DNA of 64,000 nucleotides from Pomphorhynchus laevis (lineage: Eukaryota; Acanthocephala; Palaeacanthocephala; Echinorhynchida; Pomphorhynchidae). Location: contig WNNJ02003166.1 in NCBI GenBank assembly GCA_012934845.2, positions 78,081 through 142,080 of the forward strand. Direction: 5' to 3'. Below the pieces are notes generated by a model that was not told the DNA's origin, ran no database searches, and was given only the letters and a program-made list of their open reading frames with translations. A program made the position numbers and the translations under genes. Positions 1 to 9,869 of this stretch are shown one piece after another; position 1 is the first letter of the stretch, and every line of letters begins with the position of its first letter.

Positions 1-1410
1 GAATCTTTAAAAAGCGAATAAAACATTTGGTATCTATACGACGAAATGCTGGAAGGTGACGTTTATTCTCTTCTCGAAGACATCAAATCTATCAGAGAGT
101 TTTCGAGCGATCTTGGTCTGCAGATCTACGAACCGAAATGCGAGATTATTGTCGATGGCCTCTGTTCGCAACATCTACTCGATTCTTTATCCACCCCCGT
201 TATTTCGCCTTTAAGATCATGAAACGTACTGGGCTCGCCATTAGATCCATCTCAGCAGACCACGAGCGCACTCGGCGCACAATTGATCGATAACACTTAG
301 TCGGATCAAGAGTTGTCTAGATCCACAGTCCAGACGTCTTTTCTATTTTGCGTCACAGTTCTGGACTACCAAAAACCCAGCACCTTCTGCGTACGGCGCC
401 TTTTTTTCTCCACAAGACCTACTACAACAATTTGACAATTGTTTGACCAAGCCTATGTGAAAGTGCTATGAACGTATCTCACGATGAACGAGCCTGTCGC
501 CAGACGACTCTTCCGATCAAATTTGGGGGAAGGTTGGGTTTCGTGAGGTCAGAGGAGGTAGCTATCCCAGCCTTTGTCACATCGATTCGTGCCACTCACA
601 ATGAAGTGAAGGCCATTTTGCCCGTCGGTAATTTCGTCGTCCAATCTTGCTTCTCATCTCTTCTTTCTGCCACGGTTATTAGCTTGTGGGAGTACTGCTG
701 TTTAGTGGAAGCTCCAGTAAATTAAGCCTTTAATCCCACTGGACCATTCCATATTTTGCGTCGAAGCACACAGCTTTTTTACAAACTACCGAAGCTATTT
801 GTCTGGAAGCTATTCCTTCTAAATCTTTCAGTACAAGACCGGATGATAGGTCTTTAAAGCTGGCGATCTCTCTCCGTTTGGATCGGCTTCACAATGCGGC
901 TGTCAGATGTGATTGCGCGTCGAATTCTGATATTATCTACGCACTGGATAGTTAACACGCCAGTTCGAGATTTTCGTTCACACCGCAGTCAACAACATGC
1001 TTAAGTTCGCCCTGATATCTGCCGGATACTCCCGTAGGCTGGAACCCATGGGATTATCGCGATTGGACGGTAAGCGCTTGGTATGGGACTTCAAGTGCCC
1101 AAATACTTTGAGTTCAAACTGGCCCGCACATTCTTTACAATGCATATGCACCGTTGCAAGCATCGCGGAGGAGCGCAAACAAGCAATTGCGCATGCTTGG
1201 ACCCATCGACGATAGTGTTTCAACCAGTGGCATTCGACACCCTGGGTTGCCCTGGCCTAGCAACAGTTAAATTTCTCAAGGACTTAGGACAACGCCTATC
1301 GAGAGCAACAGGAGATTTCAGAGCTGGCCGATATTTGACTCAGAGAATAGGCATCGCTGTTCAGCTCGGAAACGCGGCATGCCTGCTGGGAGCTTCTCTG
1401 CTTTAGATTT
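1..1410 (+). pseudogene. R2-group-like LINE, 3' half of ORF (copy 1)
   Basis: GC-richer than its surroundings. From about 30 it reads as decayed RT sequence around WYLYDEMLEGD (motif C region) and GLQIYEPKCEII, a pattern typical of LINE RTs. Further on (about 990-1405) is LEPMGLSRLDGKR-LVWDFKCPNT and then FQPVAFDTLGCPG...GRYLTQRIGIAVQLGNAA. The same block occurs near 12000 and 26550, where PD/PN and WDF motifs suggest the PD-(D/E)XK restriction-like endonuclease of R2-group LINEs. Several stops and frame changes interrupt it and the PDG segment is deleted, so it is dead. The 5' part lies outside the window. Family is by recall of motif shape. Confidence 0.6.
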
Positions 1411-1549
1411 TGTTGATTTATTTTTGACGATAGATTGTATTACATTGTAATTGTAATTTCTAATCATATCTGAAATGTCTAATCATATCTGCATTTTATG
1501 AACTAATTAGAAATTAAAAGCATTAAATTAATAAAAACAGTGAAAACAT

Positions 1550-2590
1550 ATTAGTTGACCGAGTGTCCGAAATTTGTAATATATATAAATTTAAAAATCT
1601 ATCTTTAAATCTTAAGATTTTCTATAATTTAATTTCTTAATTTAATTAATTAAATTTATATAAAGTAAGAATTTAAATAATAATAATTTTATCATGTGAT
1701 TAATAAATAATAGACTGTGTATCTAAATTTGGATTAGAGGTCATCAGGAGGAACTGCTATGTTATCAGATTTTGATTCCTATTCCTCAACCCAACATAGC
1801 AGCGGGGCCAAATACGCGCTAATGACGTATTTCCTGTGATGAAATTTGATTACCTTATACCGTACTCTAATACAAAGTATGTTATTTATTATCCATCCAT
1901 GAAAATTTCCGCTACTGATTTTAAATTTATTTTTAATATTTTTGTGTTGATTTATATATTTTACTACTTTCTGTTTGATGGTATTTTTATAGTAACCTAG
2001 TTTAAAATATGTATCTATTAAATTATTTAAATGATTTTGAAGAAATCTAATATCGTTACATATTGTTGCAATTCTTAAAATTTCATTATTTTATTTATAT
2101 TTTATATTATATGGTATGCATGAATGCTCATGCAAAAATATGTTTCTTGTAAATTTAAATATGTCATCTTTACGATATAAATTAATAGTAGATTTAGTTA
2201 ATGTTAATTTAATGTTCATATCTAGATATACACCTTCTTTATCATTAATATTGGTTTTATTATAAATTTGTTCACTAATTGAATAAGTCAGCTATAGTTA
2301 TGCTACTATTACCACCCATTGGAACACCTTTTACTTGTCTAAATATAGATGTCCCTACTTTTAAATAATTTTGATTTATCAAAATATTTAAGGATTCTAT
2401 TAATTCAATTTTATCCATATATTTATATTTACTTGATGGTTTAATTTTTGTTAGATAGGCGTTATAATTATTATAACATATATATGTATATCTTTTTCCG
2501 AATATAAGATTAATTAATTTTACTAACGCTTCTTTAATATCTACTAAATCTAGATTTGTATAAAGCGTACCAAAATCAGGGTGTATGGAA
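1550..2590 (-). pseudogene. Naiad-like PLE fragment N1 (RT 3' part plus tail)
   Basis: Minus-strand RT fragment: TLYTNLDLVDIKEAL (motif A), then RQVKGVPMGGNSS (motif B), followed at its 3' side (about 2230-2000) by the family's C-terminal coding and, at 1870-1550, by the untranslated tail with the conserved GGCCCCGCTGCTATGTTGGG-type block. Compared with the best copy (26995-29700) it lacks the 5' half, and the segment holding the YIDD motif is missing between about 2275 and 2265. Broken copy. Confidence 0.75.
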
Positions 2591-2665
2591 TTGGATATCA
2601 TGAATGAAGGATTCTGTAGCTGGTTTTCAATGCGAAAGTCACCTCGTGTGACCTAGCAACTATTC

Positions 2666-2666
<1 letters not shown>

Positions 2667-2756
<90 letters not shown>
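2667..2756. repeat. (AT)n microsatellite
   Basis: About 90 bp of uninterrupted AT dinucleotide, lying between a Naiad fragment and the inverted arm of the next PLE. A second, similarly long (AT)n abuts the PLE at 61189, so both intact PLEs in the window sit next to long AT runs. Confidence 0.97.
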
Positions 2757-2759
<3 letters not shown>

Positions 2760-2811
2760 ACGGCATATTCTAATCGGTGTGACTCAGGATTGATAAAATC
2801 AATTCTTTCCA

Positions 2812-3363
2812 TATATAAATGTAGATATTAACTAACCGAGCCAAATCAAAAACAAAATGACAAAATGTATATTTTTTAAAGCTTTCGGCGTGAGCCTTCT
2901 TCAGTAATTTACTAATCTAAAATACTCAAACCAAGCACACAGCCAAAACTGCATAAATTTGTAATTGTGATCGAACATTCTAAGAACATACCTATAGTCT
3001 AAATGTGTGCTCAGTATTTAAGCTGAGATCTGTCATAAGTTGACCTATCCAGTAGTTCTCTGTGTTTTTGCGAGTAATATCGTTACTGATTTGTGCAATT
3101 AGTGTGGTATTCATTACATGATCTGGATTTTGAATAATATGTCTTACCGCTCCATCATTGTTTAGCCTTTTAGCAGCTATATCAGATCGTCTATTGTTAG
3201 CACGTATATTAAAAGTAGATCCAGTTTGCCCAACGTATTGTGCTTCACAGTTGGCACATTCATGTAAGTATATTGAACCTCTGGTTTTGCAATTTAGCAT
3301 TCCTTTGACTTTATATGTTGAGTGAGTTATGGCACTAGTGAACGTCGACTTATTGCTCATTTG
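2812..3363 (-). repeat. Inverted 3'-end copy forming left arm of PLE-A
   Basis: Reverse complement of 4924-5488. It carries the last part of the GIY-YIG coding region (readable on the minus strand as QYVGQTGSTFNIRANNRRSD) plus the 3' untranslated end. The two arms differ by a handful of substitutions and a 10-bp gain in the right arm near 5320. PLEs are known to carry such partial inverted copies at their 5' side. The near identity suggests it arose with, or soon after, this insertion. Confidence 0.92.
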
Positions 3364-5296
3364 TAACAATGACATAACAACAAATGACATTAACATAACA
3401 ACAAATGATTTAATACAAAAATATATCAAAATACCGCCAAATATTACGAATGTTCGAAACAATATTAGTAAAGAAAAGAAAATTGCATTGAAGGAACTGT
3501 CAGAAAACGATTCTATCATCATTAGAAAAGCAGACAAGGGAAGTAAGATAGTGATTTGGGGAAAATCGGATCATGATTTGGAAGCTCAACGGCAACTATC
3601 ATCTGATTCGTATGTTCAGATAGATATGGATGAAATGAAAACATGTATGGAATCTGTGTATCATGCAATAAAGCAACACATCCACGATAAAGACGTTGTT
3701 AAAAGACTTATTCCACAAACATTTAATGAAGGCAATCTCTATTTTCTACCAAAAATACACAAAAAGTTAACTCCTTGCCCGGCACGTCCTATTATTAGCA
3801 ATTGTGGTACTGCAAGTTATAAATTGGCCAAATATCTACATCAAAAAATCCATCCAGCTCTGGTGAATACAGCATCTCACCTGACAAGTACAGATGACTT
3901 CCTACGGAAATTCAATAATATGAAGCAATCAATCTCTAGTAACTCTATTGTTACCACTCTTGACATTGAATCGCTATATACATCTATAAGTGAACTTTCA
4001 GGTATCGAAGGGGTCACACAGCAATTGGAAAAATTTGGATATGAACCTAGTGAAATATATAGAATCAGGGAACTTATATCAATTGTACTACGCTCGAACG
4101 TGTTTAAATTTCAAGACAAACTATACAAGCAAATCCGAGGAACGGCTATGGGAAGTCCTATCGCACCTGCATATGCTGGTTTATATGTAGCGAGCATAGA
4201 AGAACAGTTTTTTACGACACAACAACTTCTACCATCAGCATGGTTTAGATATATAGATGACGTGTTTTTGATATGGGAACATGGACGGCCAATGTTGGAT
4301 GCATTTATTCAAGCACTGAATGAATTTAGCGAATTACAGTTTGTTGAGGAAAAACCTATAAATGGTCGTGTGACATTCTTGGATGTTGAAATGTACATAG
4401 ACAATAATAATGTCTGGCAAACAACCTTGCACCGTAAATTTGAAGGAGGAAAATCATTAATACATGCTAGTAGCGCACATGCTCCCAAAATAAAACGATT
4501 ACTCATTCGTAATGAGCTAATACGTATAAAAAAGATATGTTCAACCAACAATGAATTCTATAAACAATCGAATATAATGTGTCAGGAATTCAAAAATAGA
4601 GGATACAACAATCGTCTTGTGAGGAGACAATATAGAGAAATTATGAAAATGTCACAGCAAACACTATTAAAAGGAAAAGCTATGTCAAATAAAACAACAA
4701 ATCGTTTATTTGCTGCCATCACATTTCATCCCGCTCTAATGAATCTTCAAAAAGATTTAAATATCGTCATCCAAAATATTCCAAAACAACTTCGATATAA
4801 CATACTTAATCCATGCATTACGTATCGCGCAGGAAAATCAATCAATGATATGATAAAACATATATCACGGAAACTAGGTAACCAAAGTGGCCCATGTGGT
4901 GGGGCAAGATGTAAATGTTGCAAACAAATGAGCAATAAGTCGACGTTCACTAGTGCCATAACTCACTCAACATATAAAGTCAAAGGAATGCTAAATTGCA
5001 AAACCAGAGGTTCAATATACTTACATGAATGTGCCAACTGTGAAGCACAATACGTTGGGCAAACTGGATCTACTTTTAATATACGTGCTAACAATAGACG
5101 ATCTGATATAGCTGCTAAAAGGCTAAACAATGATGGAGCGGTAAGACATATTATTCAAAATCCAGATCATGTAATGAATACCACACTAATTGCACAAATC
5201 AGTAAAGATATTACTCGCAAATACACAGAGAACTACTGGATAGGTCAACTTATGACAGATCTCAGCTTAAATACAGAGCACACATTTAGACTATAG
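3329..5296 (+). CDS. Penelope-like element PLE-A, RT + C-terminal GIY-YIG
   Basis: Open for about 650 codons without a stop. The first dozen residues come from the inverted arm, so the natural N-terminus is lost and the copy is 5'-truncated. Order seen: IIIRKADKGSKIVIW (DKG motif), LPKIHKKLTPCPARPII, TTLDIESLYTS (RT motif A), IRGTAMGSPIAPAYAGLY (motif B), WFRYIDDVFLIW (motif C), FLDVEMYI, then a cysteine cluster CGGARCKCC, then the GIY-YIG nuclease (SIYLHECANCEAQYVGQT, NNRRSD, catalytic-type E in ENYWIGQL). RT first and nuclease last is the canonical Penelope/Neptune/Poseidon arrangement. The enzyme reverse-transcribes its own RNA and the nuclease nicks target DNA. The open frame and near-identical arms point to recent insertion. 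Confidence 0.93.
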   Translation: MALVNVDLLLICNNDITTNDINITTNDLIQKYIKIPPNITNVRNNISKEKKIALKELSENDSIIIRKADKGSKIVIWGKSDHDLEAQRQLSSDSYVQIDMDEMKTCMESVYHAIKQHIHDKDVVKRLIPQTFNEGNLYFLPKIHKKLTPCPARPIISNCGTASYKLAKYLHQKIHPALVNTASHLTSTDDFLRKFNNMKQSISSNSIVTTLDIESLYTSISELSGIEGVTQQLEKFGYEPSEIYRIRELISIVLRSNVFKFQDKLYKQIRGTAMGSPIAPAYAGLYVASIEEQFFTTQQLLPSAWFRYIDDVFLIWEHGRPMLDAFIQALNEFSELQFVEEKPINGRVTFLDVEMYIDNNNVWQTTLHRKFEGGKSLIHASSAHAPKIKRLLIRNELIRIKKICSTNNEFYKQSNIMCQEFKNRGYNNRLVRRQYREIMKMSQQTLLKGKAMSNKTTNRLFAAITFHPALMNLQKDLNIVIQNIPKQLRYNILNPCITYRAGKSINDMIKHISRKLGNQSGPCGGARCKCCKQMSNKSTFTSAITHSTYKVKGMLNCKTRGSIYLHECANCEAQYVGQTGSTFNIRANNRRSDIAAKRLNNDGAVRHIIQNPDHVMNTTLIAQISKDITRKYTENYWIGQLMTDLSLNTEHTFRL

Positions 5297-5488
5297 GTAT
5301 GTTCTTAGAATGTTCTAGAATGTTCGATCACAATTACAAATTTATGCAGTTTTGGCTGTGTGCTTGGTTTGAGTATTTTAGATTAGTAAATTACTGAAGA
5401 AGGCTCACGCCGAAAGCTTTAAAAAATATACATTTTGTCATTTTGTTTCTGATTTGGCTCGTTTAGTTAATATCTACATTTATATATA
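4924..5488 (+). repeat. Right arm / 3' terminal region of PLE-A
   Basis: Holds the end of the GIY-YIG coding sequence, the stop at 5294-5296 and about 190 bp of 3' untranslated sequence. Near 5393 it reads CTGAAGA, a GGC/GCC hairpin and GAAAGC, which resembles the catalytic core of hammerhead ribozymes known from PLE pseudo-LTRs, with one extra A before the stem. Its reverse complement is at 2812-3363. Activity is inferred only from the motif. Confidence 0.8.
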
Positions 5489-5490
5489 TA

Positions 5491-6418
5491 TAATAGTAAT
5501 GCACGAATGTGCTGAGTAGACAACGGTCCAGGATTTCTTACGAAATACGGCATTTATACTTAATGGTGTTGCTTGATAGACTGGACTTTGATTCACGACT
5601 TTCAGTCACCATGTCACTTCTAGACGACCACTTCAGCATCGAAATGATAAGTACCCGGCAACACTCATCAGTAGAATGAGGTACACACTGGTCGTTTCGG
5701 TTGCCTGTGTGACATTGTGAATAAAGGCGTTTCCGACACTTTGCTTAATTGTCTGAGGCTTTCGCTCTTAACCAGATCGAATTGCTGTGCGGACCATCCT
5801 TAAACACTAGGCAGAGGTTGTTGCTGAATTGTCGCTGCACTCGTTGGATCCTAAATGGATACGGCAGGTATAATAGTAATGCACGAATGTGCTGAGTAGA
5901 CAACAGTCCAGGATTTCTAACCAAATACGGCATTTATACTTAATAGTGTTGCTTAATAGACTGGACTTCGATTTACGACTTTCAGTCACCATGTCCCTTC
6001 TAGACGACCACTTCAGCATCGAAATGATGAGTACCCGGCAAGACTCATCAGTAGAATGAGGTACACACTGGTCTTTCGGTTGCCTGTGTGACATTGTGAA
6101 TAAAGGCGTTTCCGACACTTTGCTTAATTGTCTGAGGCTTTCGCTCTTAACCAGATCGAATTGCTGTGCGGACCATCCTTAAACACTAGGCAGAGGTTGT
6201 TGCTGAATTGTCGCTGCACTCGTTGGATCCTAAATGGATACGGCAGGTATAATAGTAATGCACGAATGTGCTGAGTAGACAACGGTCCAGGATTTCTTAC
6301 GAAATACGGCATTTATACTAAATGGTGTTGCTTGATAGACTGTACTTTGATTCACGACTTTCAGTCACCATGTCACTTCTAGACGACCACTTCAGCATCG
6401 AAATGATGAGTACCCGGC
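5491..6418. repeat. 380-bp tandem satellite, about 2.4 units
   Basis: Units start at 5491, 5871 and 6250 with TAATAGTAATGCACGAATG; the period is 379-380 bp and the third unit is cut off at about 6418 where AT-rich sequence begins. Units are well over 90% alike by eye. Small open frames in it repeat in register and are not convincing genes. It sits directly against the 3' end of PLE-A. Confidence 0.93.
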
Positions 6419-7134
6419 TATATATTATATTATACCCGGCTATATATTATATATACCCTGCTTTTTGTTATATATAGTACCCGGCTATATATTATATATT
6501 ATATATATTCATATTATATATGAAAACGAAAAAAAATTTTCGTTTTCATACTCATGTATAGCAAAACGTGACAGTTAATTGCTGATAGGTTTAGTTTAAA
6601 ATCCTTATTTAGTAGAGTATTAATATCAGTTAACTAATAACAATGTTAATTGCTCTTGCAAATAACCTTTGTATTTTGCCATTGTTAATTACAGATGATA
6701 TATGCCGTTTATACCTGAACTATTATAACTTCTACGTTTTATTGATACGTAATAATTAGAAAGTAACATTTTTTATCACTTCTGGCTTGCATGTACTTTC
6801 TACTTTGTTTATCTGATTTTCACAAGCATCGTTCTCAATCATATATATATCGTTCTCAATCATAAATATATCGTTCTCAATTAACTTTATCGTTTATATC
6901 CTTAATAATAAGAGAGGAAAATTTGCAATTTAATCCGTAGTAAGTGTTTTAAGTTAATATAATTATTTATATAATTAAATAACCTGACCAAATAAATAAA
7001 TTTCAGCAAAAAAGTCACTTTGATAGAATGGTTACACAAACCAATGATTGAGTTGTGACATGTTCAGATACAGATGTAAATGTGACATCAATGTTAGCAT
7101 GTTCTCTTTACAGAGTCAGATTATTTCAGGTGAT
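6419..7134. other. AT-rich spacer with small palindrome and short tandem repeat
   Basis: No gene seen. It begins with TACCCGGCTATATATTATAT-type repeats, then a near-perfect palindrome at 6519-6550 (14-bp arms, 4-bp centre). At 6828-6890 there are three imperfect copies of a unit containing ATCGTTCTCAATCATA. The rest is unique AT-rich sequence. Confidence 0.7.
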
Positions 7135-9365
7135 TAGTGGGTAACTGAATCTACGTATTTAATATAATTAAAGAATAAAAATAAATAAACAAAAAAATAA
7201 TTAACGTATTTATACTATTTATATATTAAAAATAATGCTAAATAAAATAATTAAATCTTAAATAACTGATAAAAAATGAAGAAAATAATAATGCTAAATC
7301 AATAAATAAAAATTTAAGATAATAAATAATTATTAATAATTGTTATAAGATTTTATATAATCAACAGATGATGCATCAAAATAAGGATTTATATTATTTA
7401 TAAATAAAAATATATGTTTAATAAAATTTAAATAATAAAATTAATAAATTATAATTAAAAGAGACGCTGTATGAGAATAAAATTAGAGGTCATTAGGAGG
7501 AACTGATTTAAATTAAAAGTCAATTTTTATGAATTGACTGATAAATAACAGACGATGTACAATAGTTTCAGTAGTATAAGGCTTGATTAGTATTTAAATG
7601 CTTGGAATTAAAATGCATAAAATGCTTTTATGATTGTATCTAATGGTTGGTCGTTTGGTCCAAGTTAAGATTGAAATTTTAAATTGAAATTAAAAAAAGT
7701 CTATTTTTATGAATGACAATATTTTTATAATAAGATTGTAAATAAGGCGAAGAGACATAATTCTTTAATACACAATTTCGATCCATTATTTTAGTGCCCA
7801 ATGACGGATGACTTATATCAAGTTAAAATAAAAAATTGAAATTTTAAATAAAAGTCATTTTTATGAATTGACTAATAAATAACAGACGTTGTGTCTTAAT
7901 AAGGATTAGAGGTCATAAGAAGGAACTGATATGTTATAAGGTTTAGGCAAATATTCCAGGACCCAACAAAGCAGCAAGGCCAAATACGTGATATTGACGT
8001 AATACAAAGTTATTATTTATTATCCATCCGTAAAAATTTTACGCTAATAATTTTATATTTATTTTTAATGTTATTGTGTTGATTTTTATATTTTACTACT
8101 TTCTGTTTGATGGTATTTTTATAGTAATCGAGTTTAAAATATGTATCTATTAAATTATTTAAATGATTTTGAAGATAGTCAATGTCATGACAATTCTTAA
8201 AATTTCATTATTTAATGTAAACGAATCGAGAGAAGTCAATGCAATTTTTTAATAATAATAATATTTTTATTTATCATTAATATTGGTTTTATCAAGAATG
8301 AGGCTACATGGACGTATCATCAATATATCGAAACATATATTTCATATATATAGTTTAGATTTAGTTTTTACACAGTTATGAACAAATTCATATTATATAA
8401 AGCTTAAAAATAAGTCAGCTATAATTGGGCTACTATTACCACCCATTGGAACACATTTTACTTGTCTAAATATTGATGTCCCTACTTTTAAATAATTTTG
8501 ATTTATCAAAATATTTAAAAATTCCATTAATTCAATTTTATCCATATATTTATATTTACTTGATGGTTTAATTTTTGTTAGATAGGCGTTATAATTATTA
8601 TAACATATATATGTATATCTTTTTCCGAATATAATGTTAATTAATTTTACTAACGCTTATTTAATATTTACTAAATCTAGATTTGTATAAAGCGTACTAA
8701 AATCGTATGTATTTATATTTTGAAAATTTATTCCTTTTGTCTGTTCTAAAAATTCTTTTGTAGAATTAATACTGAAATAGTGTTTTATGCCAGTATTAAT
8801 TTCGATCATTGCAATATTTTTGTAAGTGTGTTTTAATTGCTTTAAATATGTTATTTATATAAACCGAAAGTGGTTTTAATGTACAATTAATAGCACTACA
8901 TATGAACCCAGATTTTATTAGATTTTTATGTAATTTTGTATTCCAATATAATATGGGTATAGTTTTATTATCTGATTCAACCTTTATACCCTTTTTATCT
9001 ATTATAGAACAGTGGCTTGTAATAATTGTTTCTAAACTCAACTCACTACGTTCATGTTGGATTTACATTTGAATCATTATAATTAACTTCTTTCATCATT
9101 ATATCATGAAGTTTTTTGCATATGAAGACAAAGTTATTACTAGCTTTATCAATATTTGTTATTATATAGTTATCCTTTAATTTAGTAAGTTCTTTATACA
9201 TATCTTTATTAATTTTATCTTTCCTTTTATAATTGTTTGTTATTTTCATTTTATTTTTAATTTTATCAAATATATAATCTTTCCAAATTTTTATCTTAGA
9301 TATATTCGAGCTTTCACTATTAATCAGCTTACTAAAATAAGCATTTAAGTTATTATATAACGAAT
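7135..9365 (-). pseudogene. Naiad-like PLE fragment N2 with doubled tail
   Basis: The left edge carries the family's terminal block (TAACTGAATCTACGTATTTA at about 7149) and two copies of the conserved tail (GAGGTCATTAGGAGGAACTG near 7490 and again near 7910). RT coding on the minus strand runs from about 8400 to 9360: fragments of motif B (missing its Pro), ICSAINCTLKPLSVYINN, and the N-terminal block with ITNIDKASNNFVFICKK. Multiple stops, frame changes and internal deletions are present; it is clearly dead. Confidence 0.75.
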
Positions 9366-9869
9366 TGTAAGGTATAGTTTACAATTCGTACCTTACAATA
9401 ATATATACCTTACAATAAGGTATATTTATTTAGGTATAGTTTTATTATCTGATTCAATTTTTATATCCTTCTTATCCATTATAGAACAATGACTTGTAAT
9501 AATTGTTTCTAAACTTAAATCACTGCATGCATATGTTGTGTTTATATTTAAATCATTTTTAGCAACTGCTTGTGTGTTTACATTATCGCATTATCGTTTC
9601 TGATACATATCTGTATGTATCATATAGATATTATAAGTGGAAATCATATAGATATATAAAGTGGAAACTTTTAATTGATGATAAACAATATGCTTTTTAA
9701 ATAAATCAAATTTCATCAGAGGAAATACGCCATAATAACGTCAAACTTATCAAATACGTCAAGCTTATTACAACGAGCGTGTTATCAAATGTCAATTCGA
9801 GAAGTTTTTGCAATGGATAATTAAACAACACCACTACCAGATAAATGCGAGCCTAATAATGGAGATGTC
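9366..9869. other. Naiad scraps and spacer
   Basis: Contains a short inverted repeat around 9370-9425 built from TTGTAAGGTATA-type sequence, then a minus-strand Naiad scrap at about 9425-9560 (same sequence as part of 28030-28160), then a plus-strand tail scrap near 9660-9760 (TTTCATCAGAGGAAATACG). No host gene seen. Confidence 0.5.

Noticed and set aside
468-725. 85-residue open frame at the left end of the window as a gene
   Set aside because: It is an accidental frame inside decayed LINE sequence; the surrounding RT motifs are in other frames.
2992-3537. Minus-strand 181-residue ORF as an independent GIY-YIG gene
   Set aside because: Its GIY-YIG part is the inverted copy of PLE-A's own 3' end, and the rest is antisense to the PLE-A frame.
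5491-6418. CTGATGAG and CGAAAC strings in the 380-bp satellite (minus strand) as a satellite hammerhead
   Set aside because: They occur in the wrong order for a type I or III hammerhead, and no stem III with a cleavage triplet fits in the short stretch between them.
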